This document shows positions 8,911 through 19,700 of a stretch of DNA of 64,000 nucleotides, in pieces. The notes beneath the pieces were generated by a model. The model was not told the DNA's origin, did not search any database, and saw nothing but the letters and a program-made list of their open reading frames with translations. Made by a program: the position numbers and the translations under genes. Numbering within the stretch: the stretch's first letter is position 1; each line of letters starts with the position of its first letter. Source of the DNA: Alteromonadaceae bacterium (GTDB taxonomy: Bacteria > Pseudomonadota > Gammaproteobacteria > Enterobacterales > Alteromonadaceae); the NCBI GenBank assembly GCA_013373625.1, contig JABXHM010000030.1, positions 1 through 64,000 on the forward strand. The letters run 5' to 3'.

Positions 8911-9966
8911 ATGCTTAAAACGATCAGAACAATAGTTTGTATCAGTGTTTTAGCTCAGGCTGCACTAGTGACACCTGCATCACTGGCCCAAAGCTGGCGT
9001 GGTAATAGTGGCCCTAAACTGGTTGTGCTTAACCAAATTGAATTTATGTATGAGCAAAAAACTGTTGAAGCAGTAGGCACAGCCGAGGCGGTAAAGTCGG
9101 TAACGCTATATCCCGCAGTGGCAGATGAAGTAACGGCCGTGAACTTTGAACCAGGCCAAAAAGTGCAAAAAGGTGATGTGCTGGTTACGCTTGACGACCG
9201 TCGTCAGTTAGTTGCAGTGCGCCGTGCTGAGTTACAATTAATCGAAGCAGAGCGAGCTTTGAAACGTCTGGTCGACAGCCGTGACATGGGTGCCGTAGCC
9301 GTGAGCGAAATTGACACAGCACGGACTGCTCGTGATTTAGCCAAGGTCGCTCTCGATGAGGCCAAAGCTGATTTGCAGGACCGTCGTATCATTGCCCCCT
9401 TCGCGGGTTATGTCGGCCTGACTGACGTGGAAGTGGGAGATCGCATTACCACCACTACGGTTATCACCACCATTGATGATCGCAGTGAGCTTTTCGTAAA
9501 TTTCCGTGCGCCGGAGTCTGCTGTGACCCTGCTCTTTTCCGAAAAACAGGTTACGCTACACCCCTGGTCGTCCCGCGACGAAGCGTTGACTGCAGACATT
9601 GCGCAACTGGATTCCCGCATAAACAACACTGACCGTACCATGGCCGCCAGAGCATTGTTGGAGAATACCCAGGATCAGTATCGTCCGGGCATGAGCTTCA
9701 GAGTTAAAATTAATTTAAAGGGCGAGCGTTATGCAGCGATCCCTGAAGCGGCTTTATTATGGGGTGCAACCGGCGCCTACATATACAAGGCCGTAGACGG
9801 CAAAGCTGAGCGCGTTGATGTGAGTGTGCATCAGCGTTTACGCGGCACAATCTTAGTTAACGGTAATCTTTCCAGTGGCGATTTACTGGTAGCCGAAGGT
9901 ATTCAGTCACTGCGCGAAGGACAGGAAATAACCACGTCTTTAGCGCGGAGAGCGCCTAATGAGTAA
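8911..9966 (+). CDS. RND efflux periplasmic adaptor (membrane fusion protein)
   Basis: A 351-residue HlyD/AcrA-type adaptor with a signal peptide ending near residue 26 (LVTPASLAQS). A barrel-sandwich/lipoyl half is seen at 'LYPAVADEVTAVNFEPGQKV', then a short alpha-hairpin rich in Arg/Ala, the second lipoyl half 'DRRIIAPFAGYVGLTDVEVG', and a beta-barrel. Such adaptors join an inner-membrane RND pump to an outer-membrane channel. It overlaps the pump gene by 8 bp. The upstream 109 bp are very AT-rich, with a small palindrome (ATAATA-AG-TATTAT, 8823-8836), but no regulator gene is adjacent. Confidence 0.92.
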   Translation: MLKTIRTIVCISVLAQAALVTPASLAQSWRGNSGPKLVVLNQIEFMYEQKTVEAVGTAEAVKSVTLYPAVADEVTAVNFEPGQKVQKGDVLVTLDDRRQLVAVRRAELQLIEAERALKRLVDSRDMGAVAVSEIDTARTARDLAKVALDEAKADLQDRRIIAPFAGYVGLTDVEVGDRITTTTVITTIDDRSELFVNFRAPESAVTLLFSEKQVTLHPWSSRDEALTADIAQLDSRINNTDRTMAARALLENTQDQYRPGMSFRVKINLKGERYAAIPEAALLWGATGAYIYKAVDGKAERVDVSVHQRLRGTILVNGNLSSGDLLVAEGIQSLREGQEITTSLARRAPNE

Positions 9967-12900
9967 CCTTGCCGACAATCACAATGACTTACCGTCATTA
10001 TCGATTCGCCGTCCTGTCCTGATAATCGTCCTTAACTTGTTAATTGCCATCGCTGGTTATGCGGCGCTGAATGGCCTTGAAGTTCGTGAATTACCCGACG
10101 TTGATACCCCGACAATAACCGTTAGCGCGCGTTATCCTAACGCGTCTCCTGAGACAGTCGATGCCGAAGTGACCGCGGCACTTGAAGGCGCTGTAGCACG
10201 AGTCAGTGGCGTGAAAAACATTTATGCCCAAAGTGAGGAAAACTCAGCACGGGTGCGCGTAGAATTTCGCCCTGGCATAAACCTGGACGATGCAGCTAAC
10301 GAAACGCGCGAGTCGGTTAGTCGTGTGCAACGCGGACTACCCGATGAAGTAGAGCAGGTATCCATCATTAAAGCCGACAACGACGCCCAGGCTGTTGTGA
10401 GTTTGGCCGTCTCCAGCGATACCCTCGACCAGGAAACGCTCACAGAGCGCGTCGATACCGATTTAGCGCCGCTGTTTTTAAGTATTCCAGGGGTCGCTGA
10501 TGTGAGTATGAATGGCGATCGGCAGCGCGTGTTAAGGGTAAGCGTAGATCCTTTACGATTAACCAGTTTTGGGTTGTCGATGACCGACGTTGCCAATGTG
10601 CTGCGTACAGCCCCCTTTGATGTACCAGCCGGCAGTATCCAGTCCAGCGATCAAATGTTGATTGTACGTGCTGATGCTACCTCGCTAACAGCGCAAGATG
10701 TCAAAGATATCGTGATCAACGGTGACACTAAAATTGGTGATATCGCCAGTGTTTATTTTGGTCCTGCCGACTCGACCAGTGCCGTGCGCCTCGACGGCAA
10801 GCCAGTGATCGGCTTAGGCGTTATTCGCCAGGCAAGCTCTAATACCATTGAGATTTCTGACGAAATCCTCGCCCTGGTAGAAACCTTTGACGAACGTTTC
10901 CCGGACATGAATATCCAGGTCACGTCTGACGACGCAGAGTTTATTCGTGACTCCGTAGAAGAAGTCGCTTTTTCACTCGGTCTGACAATCATTCTGGTGA
11001 TTTTCACCCTGCTCTTTTTTATTGGTTCCTGGCGCGCCACCATTGTGCCAGCGCTGTCGATCCCTGTATCGCTGGTTGGTGCCCTGGCCATTATTTGGCT
11101 GTTGGGATTCTCTATCAACATTCTGACGCTGCTGGCACTGGTTCTCGCTACCGGGATGATTGTTGATGACGCCATTGTGGTATCAGAAAATATTCAACGC
11201 CGCCGTGCCATGGGGTTAGGTGCCAGAGCTGCAGCAGTCATCGGTACTCGCGAAGTGTTCTTTGCGGTTATTGCCACCACTGCCGTGCTGGCATCTGTGT
11301 TTATTCCTATCGCTTTTTTGCCCTCCACAGCCGGTCGTCTGTTTCGGGAGTTTGGCGGCGTACTTGCCGGGTCGGTAATAATTTCTTCGTTTGTGGCGCT
11401 ATCACTGGTCCCGGCTCTCACAGCGCGACTGCCTATCAAAAACAAAGTAGCGGGCAAGCGCGGTATTTTTGATGCCACCCTTGGCCGCTTCGGCAATTAT
11501 TGTCTGGGCTTTTATCGCACCACATTGCTTTGGTCGCTGAAATACGCGTGGTTGGTGTTGGCCTTATGTCTTATTGCCGCAGGCGGCGCTTACCTGACTT
11601 CGCAACATATCAAAAACGAACTTCTGCCCAGTGAAGACCGCGGCACAGTGCGCATTTTTGCACGCGGACCAGACGGCGTAGGCCTTAATTTTATGGACCG
11701 TCAGGCCATGAGAATGGAAAGCCTGCTTATGCCCTATGTGGAAAGCGATACCATTGAGTCAATATATACCGTGGTGGGTAGCTGGGATCCAAACATTGTC
11801 TTTATTACCGCTGATCTAAAGCATTGGGATGAGCGTGAAAAATCCGTGCAGGATATCATTGGTGAAATCCGCCCGGCGTTACAATCAGTGCCTGGTGCAC
11901 CAGGCAACGCGTTTGGTGGTAATAGCTTAAACTTGCGTGGTCGCGGTGGTGGCCTTGAGTTGGCTCTTACTGGTGATACCTATGAACGTATCTTCGATGC
12001 AGCGGTACAATTTTCTGCCATCATTGAACAACGTATGCCGGAGCTGGGGAATCCGCGGATCAGCTACGAGCCTACCCAGCCTCAGTTGCGGGTAAATATC
12101 GATCGTCGCAGGGCTGATGAACTTGGCGTACCGCTTAATGATATTTCAGCGACCTTACGAGCGGCAATTGGCGGCAATGATGTGGTCGATTTAAATATTG
12201 GCGATCAGGCGATACCCATTATTTTGCAAACCAACGATCGCAATACGGCCGATCCACGGGATTTAACCAACCTGTTTGTGAAGTCAGACAACGGTAGTTT
12301 AATTCCCCTTTCCAGCCTGGCGTATATCACTGAAGAAGGCGTGGCGGCAGAGCTGGAACGGCAGGCGCAGCGCCGGGCCATTAAAATTGAAATGGACCTG
12401 CCTGAAGGTGTGCTAATCAGCGAAGCCGTTGACCAGCTCCGCGATATTGGCAGCGAAGTGCTACCTGCAGGTATTGGTTTAATCTTTTTGGGCGAGGCAC
12501 AAACCTTTGAAGAAACATCGCAGCAGGTTGCATTAACCTACGTACTGGCCTTCGTAATTGTATTTTTAGTCCTTGCCGCCCAGTTTGAGAATGTAAATAG
12601 CGCAATTGTGGTCATGCTGACGGTGCCCTTTGGGATTGCAGCCGCAATATATGCGCTCTACCTCACTAACACGTCCATTAATGTGTACTCGCAAATTGGT
12701 CTGGTAATGCTGATTGGTCTGCTCGCCAAAAATGCCATATTACTGGTGGAATTTGCCGATCAGTTACGTGACCGTGGCTATGAAGTATTTGATGCCATTG
12801 TTGAGGCCGGGAAAGTCCGTTTACGGCCGATTATGATGACACTGGTATCCACTATTTTAGGTGGCTTACCGCTAATACTTTCCAGTGGTGCAGGCGCCGA

Positions 12901-13066
12901 AGCGCGCAATGCGATAGGCTGGGTGGTATTTGGTGGCCTCGGTTTGGCGGTGGTGTTTACCTTATATCTTACACCGGTTATATATCTGGGTCTGGCGCGC
13001 TTTACTAAACCCCGTGCCGACGAAACGCGTCAGTTGGAAAAAGAACTCGACACCGCGCAGGTTTAG
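9959..13066 (+). CDS. RND efflux transporter permease subunit
   Basis: A 1035-residue HAE1/AcrB-family proton-driven pump with the twelve-helix, two-loop layout. Helix 1 starts near 'RRPVLIIVLNLLIAIAGYAA', the proton-relay aspartates lie in 'GMIVDDAIVVSENI', and the second-half helices include 'GLVMLIGLLAKNAILLVEFA'. The periplasmic porter and docking loops have normal size. It works in the inner membrane as a trimer with the adaptor encoded just upstream. No outer-membrane factor is encoded nearby, so a TolC-like channel from elsewhere must complete it. Substrate range is unknown. Confidence 0.93.
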   Translation: MSNLADNHNDLPSLSIRRPVLIIVLNLLIAIAGYAALNGLEVRELPDVDTPTITVSARYPNASPETVDAEVTAALEGAVARVSGVKNIYAQSEENSARVRVEFRPGINLDDAANETRESVSRVQRGLPDEVEQVSIIKADNDAQAVVSLAVSSDTLDQETLTERVDTDLAPLFLSIPGVADVSMNGDRQRVLRVSVDPLRLTSFGLSMTDVANVLRTAPFDVPAGSIQSSDQMLIVRADATSLTAQDVKDIVINGDTKIGDIASVYFGPADSTSAVRLDGKPVIGLGVIRQASSNTIEISDEILALVETFDERFPDMNIQVTSDDAEFIRDSVEEVAFSLGLTIILVIFTLLFFIGSWRATIVPALSIPVSLVGALAIIWLLGFSINILTLLALVLATGMIVDDAIVVSENIQRRRAMGLGARAAAVIGTREVFFAVIATTAVLASVFIPIAFLPSTAGRLFREFGGVLAGSVIISSFVALSLVPALTARLPIKNKVAGKRGIFDATLGRFGNYCLGFYRTTLLWSLKYAWLVLALCLIAAGGAYLTSQHIKNELLPSEDRGTVRIFARGPDGVGLNFMDRQAMRMESLLMPYVESDTIESIYTVVGSWDPNIVFITADLKHWDEREKSVQDIIGEIRPALQSVPGAPGNAFGGNSLNLRGRGGGLELALTGDTYERIFDAAVQFSAIIEQRMPELGNPRISYEPTQPQLRVNIDRRRADELGVPLNDISATLRAAIGGNDVVDLNIGDQAIPIILQTNDRNTADPRDLTNLFVKSDNGSLIPLSSLAYITEEGVAAELERQAQRRAIKIEMDLPEGVLISEAVDQLRDIGSEVLPAGIGLIFLGEAQTFEETSQQVALTYVLAFVIVFLVLAAQFENVNSAIVVMLTVPFGIAAAIYALYLTNTSINVYSQIGLVMLIGLLAKNAILLVEFADQLRDRGYEVFDAIVEAGKVRLRPIMMTLVSTILGGLPLILSSGAGAEARNAIGWVVFGGLGLAVVFTLYLTPVIYLGLARFTKPRADETRQLEKELDTAQV

Positions 13067-13084
13067 TCTTGCCGTTACTCTCCG

Positions 13085-13114
13085 GGCTGCCAGTGACACT
13101 ATTCATTGGCAGCC
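13085..13114. terminator. hairpin between convergent RND and hydrolase genes
   Basis: GGCTGCCA (13085-13092) and TGGCAGCC (13107-13114) form a perfect 8-bp stem with a 14-base loop, 19 bp past the RND stop and running into the hydrolase 3' end. The following tail is only weakly T-rich, so termination strength is doubtful. Confidence 0.4.
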
Positions 13115-14284
13115 TGTTCATTTAAAAAAGCCAGAACCTCGTTGAACATGATCTCAAAATAGGGATTATAGGTTAGCCGGGCAAACACTTTCCCTTCTTC
13201 AGTATACCCCCCAGGGGCCATACCAAACCTCCTGCCCTGCTTCACACTGTTGGGTTTTCTCATCTGACTGGCCATTGTCACATATGCGTATTGTGCCCGC
13301 CATGCCGTAAAGCGGGTTTTGAGGGCTAAACAGTACACTCATGTGCGACGCCGCGCCAATACGTTGCGCCGGGATATCCATCGGCAGTCTGTCGGCAGTG
13401 GCCGGTGCCCGCTTGTTAACGCCGAGCCACAATATCTGGTTATTTGGGTGCCCAAAACGCGTCTCATAAAGTCTGCCCACCTGTTCAACATCAACAACGC
13501 TATCGCCTTCCGGCACAACCATTAAAACAGGCTGTGACACTGTGTGTTGTGCCAGCACTTGAGATACAGCATCAACACTGTACTGATAGGCTGCAAACCC
13601 CTGCATGGCAACCGAGTTATAACGCGTCGGGTTGTCTTCCGGTTCAAGGTTGGGCCAGCGATACAAGGAAGTAAAATACGGGGCCAGCCAGGTTACTGCA
13701 AAATTCGGTTCAAAGGCCGGTGAAAACAGCAGCAAACCACTGATTGAAGGACGTTCGCTGGCAGCTACGACGGCAATATTGGTACCGGTAGAAAAGCCAG
13801 CTATAAACAACTTATCGACGTGAAGTGAAAACATATCGATATGATACCCGGCAGTGGCTTGCCAGGCAGAATAGCTGGCTTTGAGCATATCGCCAGGCTT
13901 AGAACCGTGACCAGGCAGCAATATGGCGCGTACCCAGAATCCCTGCTTGCACAGTCTTTCACCGATATCTCTGAAAAAATATGGTGAATCACCCAGGCCA
14001 TGCACAAAAAGTATCCCGGTCGAGTTACCCGCGCCGCACTCAAAGGGTGTATTGAGTGTCACTTCCCATTCTGCATCATTGCCAACGCTGATACGATGCT
14101 CACCAAGCCAGTCAGCGACAGCGCGCTGATAGCGGTTAAAGGGTGAAATTTCAGTGGGTACAACAGTTGCCGCTGCAGTAAAACGTGGCTCAGAGGTATG
14201 CTGACAACTGGTAAACACCAGTAAACTCAATACAACACCGAACAGCTTTATGAACCAGGCAGGTGGGTAAAACCGAATTATCAT
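13099..14284 (-). pseudogene. alpha/beta-hydrolase lipoprotein with C-terminal frameshift
   Basis: From the ATG at 14284 the frame runs 361 codons to a stop at 13199. It has a signal sequence with a lipobox-like 'VFTSC' (Cys27), oxyanion segment 'FVHGLGDSP', nucleophile elbow GFSTG (Ser165), an acid in 'VVPEGDSVVD' and a His in 'GAASHMSVL', so the whole triad precedes the break. The frame ends early at 'YGPWGVY'. If one base is removed from the run of six G (plus-strand C at 13207-13212), translation continues as 'YGPWGYTEEGKVFARLTYNP...' to a stop at 13099, giving about 394 residues. Related to lysophospholipase-like hydrolases. It may be a true mutation, a sequencing error in the homopolymer, or slippage-controlled; enzyme activity might survive. 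Confidence 0.75.
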
Positions 14285-14378
14285 GCAAAGGATAGCGTCA
14301 GTAGCTTACAACATGATACGACCCTAACGGCTGTACTGACATAATGCAACCTGGCGCAGATCAGCCTCTGCTGATAGG

Positions 14379-14777
14379 TTACGCAGCGGGCATATCCAGC
14401 ATGCTGGTCGTTAGCGCCCTGGCGAGTACCTTATGAGTGAGTAAACTTAACAATTCGGTTTCTTCTTCGCTGCGCTCGCCATCGATGCCCGACATTGCAA
14501 TAGCCACTTCGAGCGCGCGGTTAGCATCATAAGACAAGTCACTCTGCAGACTACGCAAAATATAAGCAGCATCTCCAGTATCCAGTGCCGTACGTGTTTG
14601 ATGGATAACCTCGTTAACGAATGCTTCGCGGCAAATGGGGCTATCCCAATCCAGCGACTCGACAAGTTCTTCCAGATAGTCCTGCTCGCACAATAAAATC
14701 TTGCCATCTACCTGATAAAAAAGGACGGCCAGTTTAATTAAGGCCTGATTAAATAATTGTTCTTCGGAAAAATGCAT
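14379..14777 (-). CDS. TerB-like protein
   Basis: A 132-residue acidic, all-helical protein resembling the TerB/DjlA-N fold: 'ALIKLAVLFYQVDGKILLCEQDYLEEL' near the start and 'ALEVAIAMSGIDGERSEEETELLSLLT' near the end both show the 'A..DG.....E...L' pattern that holds metal in TerB. No signal peptide, so it is cytoplasmic. No other ter genes are present, so tellurite resistance should not be assumed. It lies about 135 bp downstream of the condensin-like operon on the same strand and could be co-transcribed with it. Confidence 0.7.
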   Translation of the reverse strand: MHFSEEQLFNQALIKLAVLFYQVDGKILLCEQDYLEELVESLDWDSPICREAFVNEVIHQTRTALDTGDAAYILRSLQSDLSYDANRALEVAIAMSGIDGERSEEETELLSLLTHKVLARALTTSMLDMPAA

Positions 14778-14913
14778 AACAGCTCCTGTTTACGAATACC
14801 AGCGTCCAGCCAGTTACCACTCAACAGATAGTATTCTATCATGTTACACAATTGTTAATTATAAGTTTAAATAATTATTTTCCAAGACCAGTTTAATCTA
14901 ACTAACCAGTTTC

Positions 14914-16134
14914 TTATCTCAATCCGAGTGTAACGTCGTGAATGATAAAGTTTCCGGTATAGTACTTATCAGGCTGACCAATCGGATCAATAGCGAAAAA
15001 GTTTTTATCGTCGTCATCTAAAGCCTGATAACCACCAATCACCTGATACAGCCAAACCTCCGGGTCAAAATCCAGTTGTTTAGCACTAAAATAATCAAGT
15101 GCTGACAAAGCCTGACCATTGTCGATAACTTCACAAAAATACGCATCAACTTGTTCTTGCAGTGGATCCAGGGCTAAATCGACTGCCTGTTGTTCACTCA
15201 CGTCAATATTCGCGGCCTTTTCGGTATTATTTACCGCCGGCTTACGTCGGTAAACGGCACTCAGCGAGGCAACAATTTGCTGTAACTCCTGCTCATGCGC
15301 GACCTGATTCACATCGATACTGGCAGGCTTCAACATACTGCCAGCCTGATTGAATAATACCGGCACCTGAGTCAGGTTGGGATAATTGCCCGGCACGAAG
15401 TCCGGATGGTGCTCCATGTGCAATAAAAAGCCTTTGAGTAAGCGCGTACGTCCCTGAAATTCACGGAAACGTCCGAGTAAATCAAGTAAGCGCGCTTGTG
15501 CAACGGAGAGTTCCTGAGTGGCTTTTGAAAAGTTCTGTTGAAGTGCCACTACCAACAAGTGGCGTAACTCCCGGTTACTGCCTGCAATTTCGCTAAGTTC
15601 GTCAAACCGGAAACACTCAAGTTGCTTTAATAACTCTGAAACCTGTCCTTGTGCGAGTTCATTTTCGCGAATTTTCGCGTCAACCGATGACACATAACCA
15701 AATTCATTGTTAATTCGGCTAAACATTACTCTTACGCTGTTTGCCAGCGACTCGGTTAGCTGATAAACATGCTCGGTCAGATCCGTCATATACGCATGAG
15801 CTTCGTTAAACCGGTTGTAATGCAATGCCTCTTTGTAGTGTTCAGCAATGGTTTTTAAGCTGGCCAGTGCGGTACCAATATTAGCGTTGATATTGCGGTT
15901 TCGTTCATCCTGCAAACCTGTTTCAAGCAGGTTACGCACAGCACTTTTCAGGCGCAAAGCACTTTGTGGATCGGGTCGCCACAAAATGCCCAGTTGGGTA
16001 AGTTGCTCAAGTATTTTACGGCTAAAAATCGCCTCGTCTACTGAGCCGTTCACATAGGCGTGCATTATGAGTTCACTATGGCGTCCCAGCGCATTTAAAA
16101 AACGGCTGCCAGCCTGGATCAGCGCCTGACTCAT
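14914..16134 (-). CDS. MksF/JetA-like kleisin subunit of an SMC complex
   Basis: A 406-residue protein that is the third gene of the SMC operon. The first 75 residues look like a winged helix ('IFSRKILEQLTQLGILWR'), followed by a long helical middle and a C-terminal alpha/beta part ending 'FIIHDVTLGLR', the layout of MukF/MksF/JetA kleisins that bridge the SMC heads. Direct sequence similarity is weak, so the call depends much on gene order and size. Its ATG overlaps the stop of the middle gene by 4 bp, which supports coupled translation and a shared complex. Confidence 0.65.
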   Translation of the reverse strand: MSQALIQAGSRFLNALGRHSELIMHAYVNGSVDEAIFSRKILEQLTQLGILWRPDPQSALRLKSAVRNLLETGLQDERNRNINANIGTALASLKTIAEHYKEALHYNRFNEAHAYMTDLTEHVYQLTESLANSVRVMFSRINNEFGYVSSVDAKIRENELAQGQVSELLKQLECFRFDELSEIAGSNRELRHLLVVALQQNFSKATQELSVAQARLLDLLGRFREFQGRTRLLKGFLLHMEHHPDFVPGNYPNLTQVPVLFNQAGSMLKPASIDVNQVAHEQELQQIVASLSAVYRRKPAVNNTEKAANIDVSEQQAVDLALDPLQEQVDAYFCEVIDNGQALSALDYFSAKQLDFDPEVWLYQVIGGYQALDDDDKNFFAIDPIGQPDKYYTGNFIIHDVTLGLR

Positions 16135-16766
16135 AACAGGTTCCCTTGCTGTATTGCCGCCTCTGCCTGCTCTGACAATGACAACGACTCGGTTTCATCG
16201 ATAAACCGGAGTACCTCAAACAAGTGTTCTACTTTGCCGGTTGCCAGATAAATCTGCTTTTCCGGATTAGGTTTAATCAGATAACCCAGATCAGTCAGTT
16301 TTTTAAAGACCTGCTTTAACTGCCCATCAAGATTAACGCTGGTAGAGCCAAACAAACGATAGCGGGATATTTTTTCCAGTTGCTCACTGTACGCCGGGGT
16401 ATCCTCAATTACGCTTTGTAATTCATTTAAACGGATCGCATTACCCATCGTCAGCGGCATATCGGATTCGCTGGCTTGTTGAACCAGCAATAACCACTCC
16501 ACCAAAGGTACCAGGCTTGAGGTGGTTTCCTGAAACTGCTGCTGCAGAACTTTGCGCTCTTCTTCGCCAAGGGTTAAATAAGCGGCAAAAAAGACCTCGC
16601 CTTCACCCGTCGTTGATAAGGTGCGGTTTAACAAATTTAAATGCGGCTCCAGTTTAACGGCGTTATCGCGACTTTTTAAAAAGCGCCAACTGTCTTCATC
16701 GCTAACCTGACAAATAAACTGACCGCCCAGTAAGGCGCTGAGTACTTTACCTTGTTCAGTCATCAT
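16131..16766 (-). CDS. MksE/JetB-like winged-helix subunit of an SMC complex
   Basis: A 211-residue protein between the SMC and kleisin-like genes, overlapping each by 4 bp. It has the size and pattern of MksE/JetB (DUF4194-type) subunits: helical first half, then 'DGQLKQVFKKLTDLGYLIK', a typical winged-helix recognition and wing segment with the family's '(D/G)..L..AL..L...GYL' spacing. In such complexes this subunit dimerises and binds the kleisin. Two ATGs in tandem (16766, 16763) are possible starts. Confidence 0.68.
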   Translation of the reverse strand: MMTEQGKVLSALLGGQFICQVSDEDSWRFLKSRDNAVKLEPHLNLLNRTLSTTGEGEVFFAAYLTLGEEERKVLQQQFQETTSSLVPLVEWLLLVQQASESDMPLTMGNAIRLNELQSVIEDTPAYSEQLEKISRYRLFGSTSVNLDGQLKQVFKKLTDLGYLIKPNPEKQIYLATGKVEHLFEVLRFIDETESLSLSEQAEAAIQQGNLL

Positions 16767-19700
16767 GCGTTGGTAACTCCCTGCTGTGCTTTGCGAGCCT
16801 GAATGAGTGACGATAAGTTACTGCTCTTGGGTTGCACTACCTGCAATTGCTTAGTGACCTTGTCAATCAGGTAACGGTTTTCGAACAGTTTCAGGACATC
16901 GGATTCCGGGTTCGGAAATGCCCCCACCACACTGATGTTGTTACTCTGACAGGCGTCGAAAATTTTCTTCACATTACTTTGATGCAACGTCCCTAATTCA
17001 TCGATCGGCCAGTGGATCACCGCTTCAGCGTTACCCCGTAACAGGCGCGTAAAGGCGAGCAAAAACTTACATAAAATCAAATACGCCATACCGTGGCTTG
17101 ATGACTCATTGAGCTGACGGTCGGTACGAATGACCAAATCACTGTTACCTTCGCGAATATGCAATTCGATATCCAGCAATTTACTGATCCCCCCGGTAAG
17201 TGCAGCGCGGCCAAGAATGTCCAGCACCCGGCGCATACTTTGACCGTATTCATCGTCGGGCAGCTCATGAGCACCCTCCTCCATCCAGCTGTCGTAGAGG
17301 CTTCTGAAATGTTCCAATTCTGGCCAGAACTCCAGCTCACTGATCCGCGAGCGAATTTTCACCGCTGAGTCTGATACACCTTCTAAGAACAGCTCTCCGT
17401 CAACCTCTTTACTGATACGGCGGCTCTGGCTCACAATGCGCTTGTCGATGTCGGCCAGTACGTAGTAATACTGACTCAAATCGGCACCAAAAATCCGCCC
17501 CTGCTCGCGCAGCCCCTGTAATTTTTGCGGCACGATAACGTTGAGCAATTGAGAAAGGTGCCCCACCATTCGGCGATGATCGATACCTTTAACGCCATGG
17601 GCATTAATCACCGCGCATTCTTCGCGAGCGCGCTCCCAGGTATCCGACAAACCTGTCCCGGCTTGGGCAGCAATCAACTGGTCAAAGCGTTCAACGTAAT
17701 TACGAATATCGCTGAGTAGTTCTTCACGTTCTTTAAGCAGTGCCTGAGCCCGCGATAACCGCTGGGTAATACTCAACTCATCATGTTGCCATTCGCTCAC
17801 CGCATCGTGTTTAGGCAAATTATGTTTGTTCAGTGTTTTAGCCAGCCCGTCTACCTGGCTTAGCTGCTCAGCCGCCACCGTAAGTGACTTCTCTAACTCC
17901 GATTGTTTGGTTTTCAGCAATTCCCGGGTGTCTTTGAATGTCGCTTGCAGCTCATTAAGCTCGCGCTCTGCATCGCTGAGCGTTTTGCGGGATTTGGTTA
18001 ATCCCTGCTGCCAGGTAACCTTTTGGCCGGTAAACACCGTTTGATACCAACGCTCATAGTCAGCCACTTTGTGGCGCTGAGTTTCTGTTTTATATATTGA
18101 TTCTTTCAGCGCTTTCACTTGTTTCTTTAACTGACCAATTTCATCAACATCAAGCCCGCGCTGATTGAGTTCGTTCTCCAGCCATTTGGCCATTTCGTCA
18201 CGATCCTTGGCGGCTGACGCTTTTGCTTGCTTGATTTCACCATCAAGCTGGGCCAAACGCGCATCGCTGTCGGCAATTAACTGTTGCCAGTGAAAACTAT
18301 GCTCAGTAACGGCTTCACGCTGTTGATCCTGAATAGTGTCGCGATCCATTTCAAACTGCTGAAGCAATTTCTTTTGCGCAAGCTGGTTTGATTCCAGTTG
18401 GCTTTTTGCCCGCTGCTTACGCTCTTTCAGGGCATGCTGGTATTCGCTTAATACTGATTCTTTGTCCTGGGTAGCCCGCTTACGGGCGGCTTCTGCGCTG
18501 CGCACTGCGTTATCCTGACGGGTTAGTGCCAGCTCTGCCACACGCACAGCTTCATTACATTTGGCCAGTTCGGCTTCACAATTATTCTGCACATCAAGGG
18601 CTTGAGAAAGTGCGGCTTCAGAGGCCTGTAAACTCTGTTTTAACTCCTGCTCGGTTTTGGCATACTCTGGCGCGTCAATGTGCTCCAAGGCCAGTTTTAC
18701 GCCAAACATTGCTTCGGCGTTATCGGCCGCAGTTGGATGCAAATCCGTTCTGTCGAGCAATTCTGGCCGAATTAAACGTCCGATAGAACCTTCCCATTCA
18801 TTTACATTAGCCCGCAAAAATTCCAGCAGCGAACCTTCTCCCGGATAAAGCAGCGCATTCACATCTTCAACGTGTTGCTCCGCTTTACGGTGCTGATTAC
18901 GCGCTTTTTCGAGTGCCTGATTGGCGCTATCACGTTGTTGAAGCGCTTGCTTATGCTCACTTTGGCTTTGACGGTACTGCGAGCGCACACTGTCTTCGCT
19001 AATACTGGCTTCTTTTATTGCGGCATCAAGCAATTCTAACTGAGACTGCTCAAACTCGTTGTAGCCGGCATTCGCCAGCGCCGCTTTAGCCTGCGCTTCG
19101 CTTACTTGTAACTCATTGCGTTTATTATGGTAAGTGTCACTAAGCTGCTGCACCTGATTTTCGTAGTCAGCTTTAGTATCCTGCAATGCCTGACGTTCTT
19201 GCTGCTGTTGTTCGCTACGCTTTTCTGCGGCCTCCTGACGTGCCTCCGAGAGTTCTTCTATTTGAGCACTTAAGGTTTCGCCTATTTCGGCAACACGGCG
19301 ATTGTACGCAGACTCAATATCCTGATGCTGCTCGGTTAATAAGGTATAGCGGCTTGATACCAGCTCCAGCTCACGTTGCCACTGCGGTAATTTGGCAACA
19401 TCTTCTTTGAGCTGTTCAATGTTTTGTTCCTGCCAGTTATCAAATTCACGCTCAACGGCATCCAGCTCAGCGGTATACTTTTCGACGTCGGCACGCGACG
19501 CTGATACTTGCTGGTTTAACGCATCCCGTTGCTCGTTCCAGGTCGCATCGTTATGCTTTTTCTGATGCAATACGTCGTCGAGTTGTTGACGACTCTGTTC
19601 AACCCGCGCGGTGAGTTTAGATTTATCCAGCGCGAAGGCCTGGTTGATGTCAGCCAGGTCGTTCTCGGCATCCTGTAGGGCCATGTTAGCCTGCTCGAGA

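Noticed and set aside
14379..14777. Tellurite-resistance assignment for the TerB-like gene
   Set aside because: No terC, terD, terZ or related genes are nearby; the TerB fold occurs in many contexts, so only the fold is claimed.
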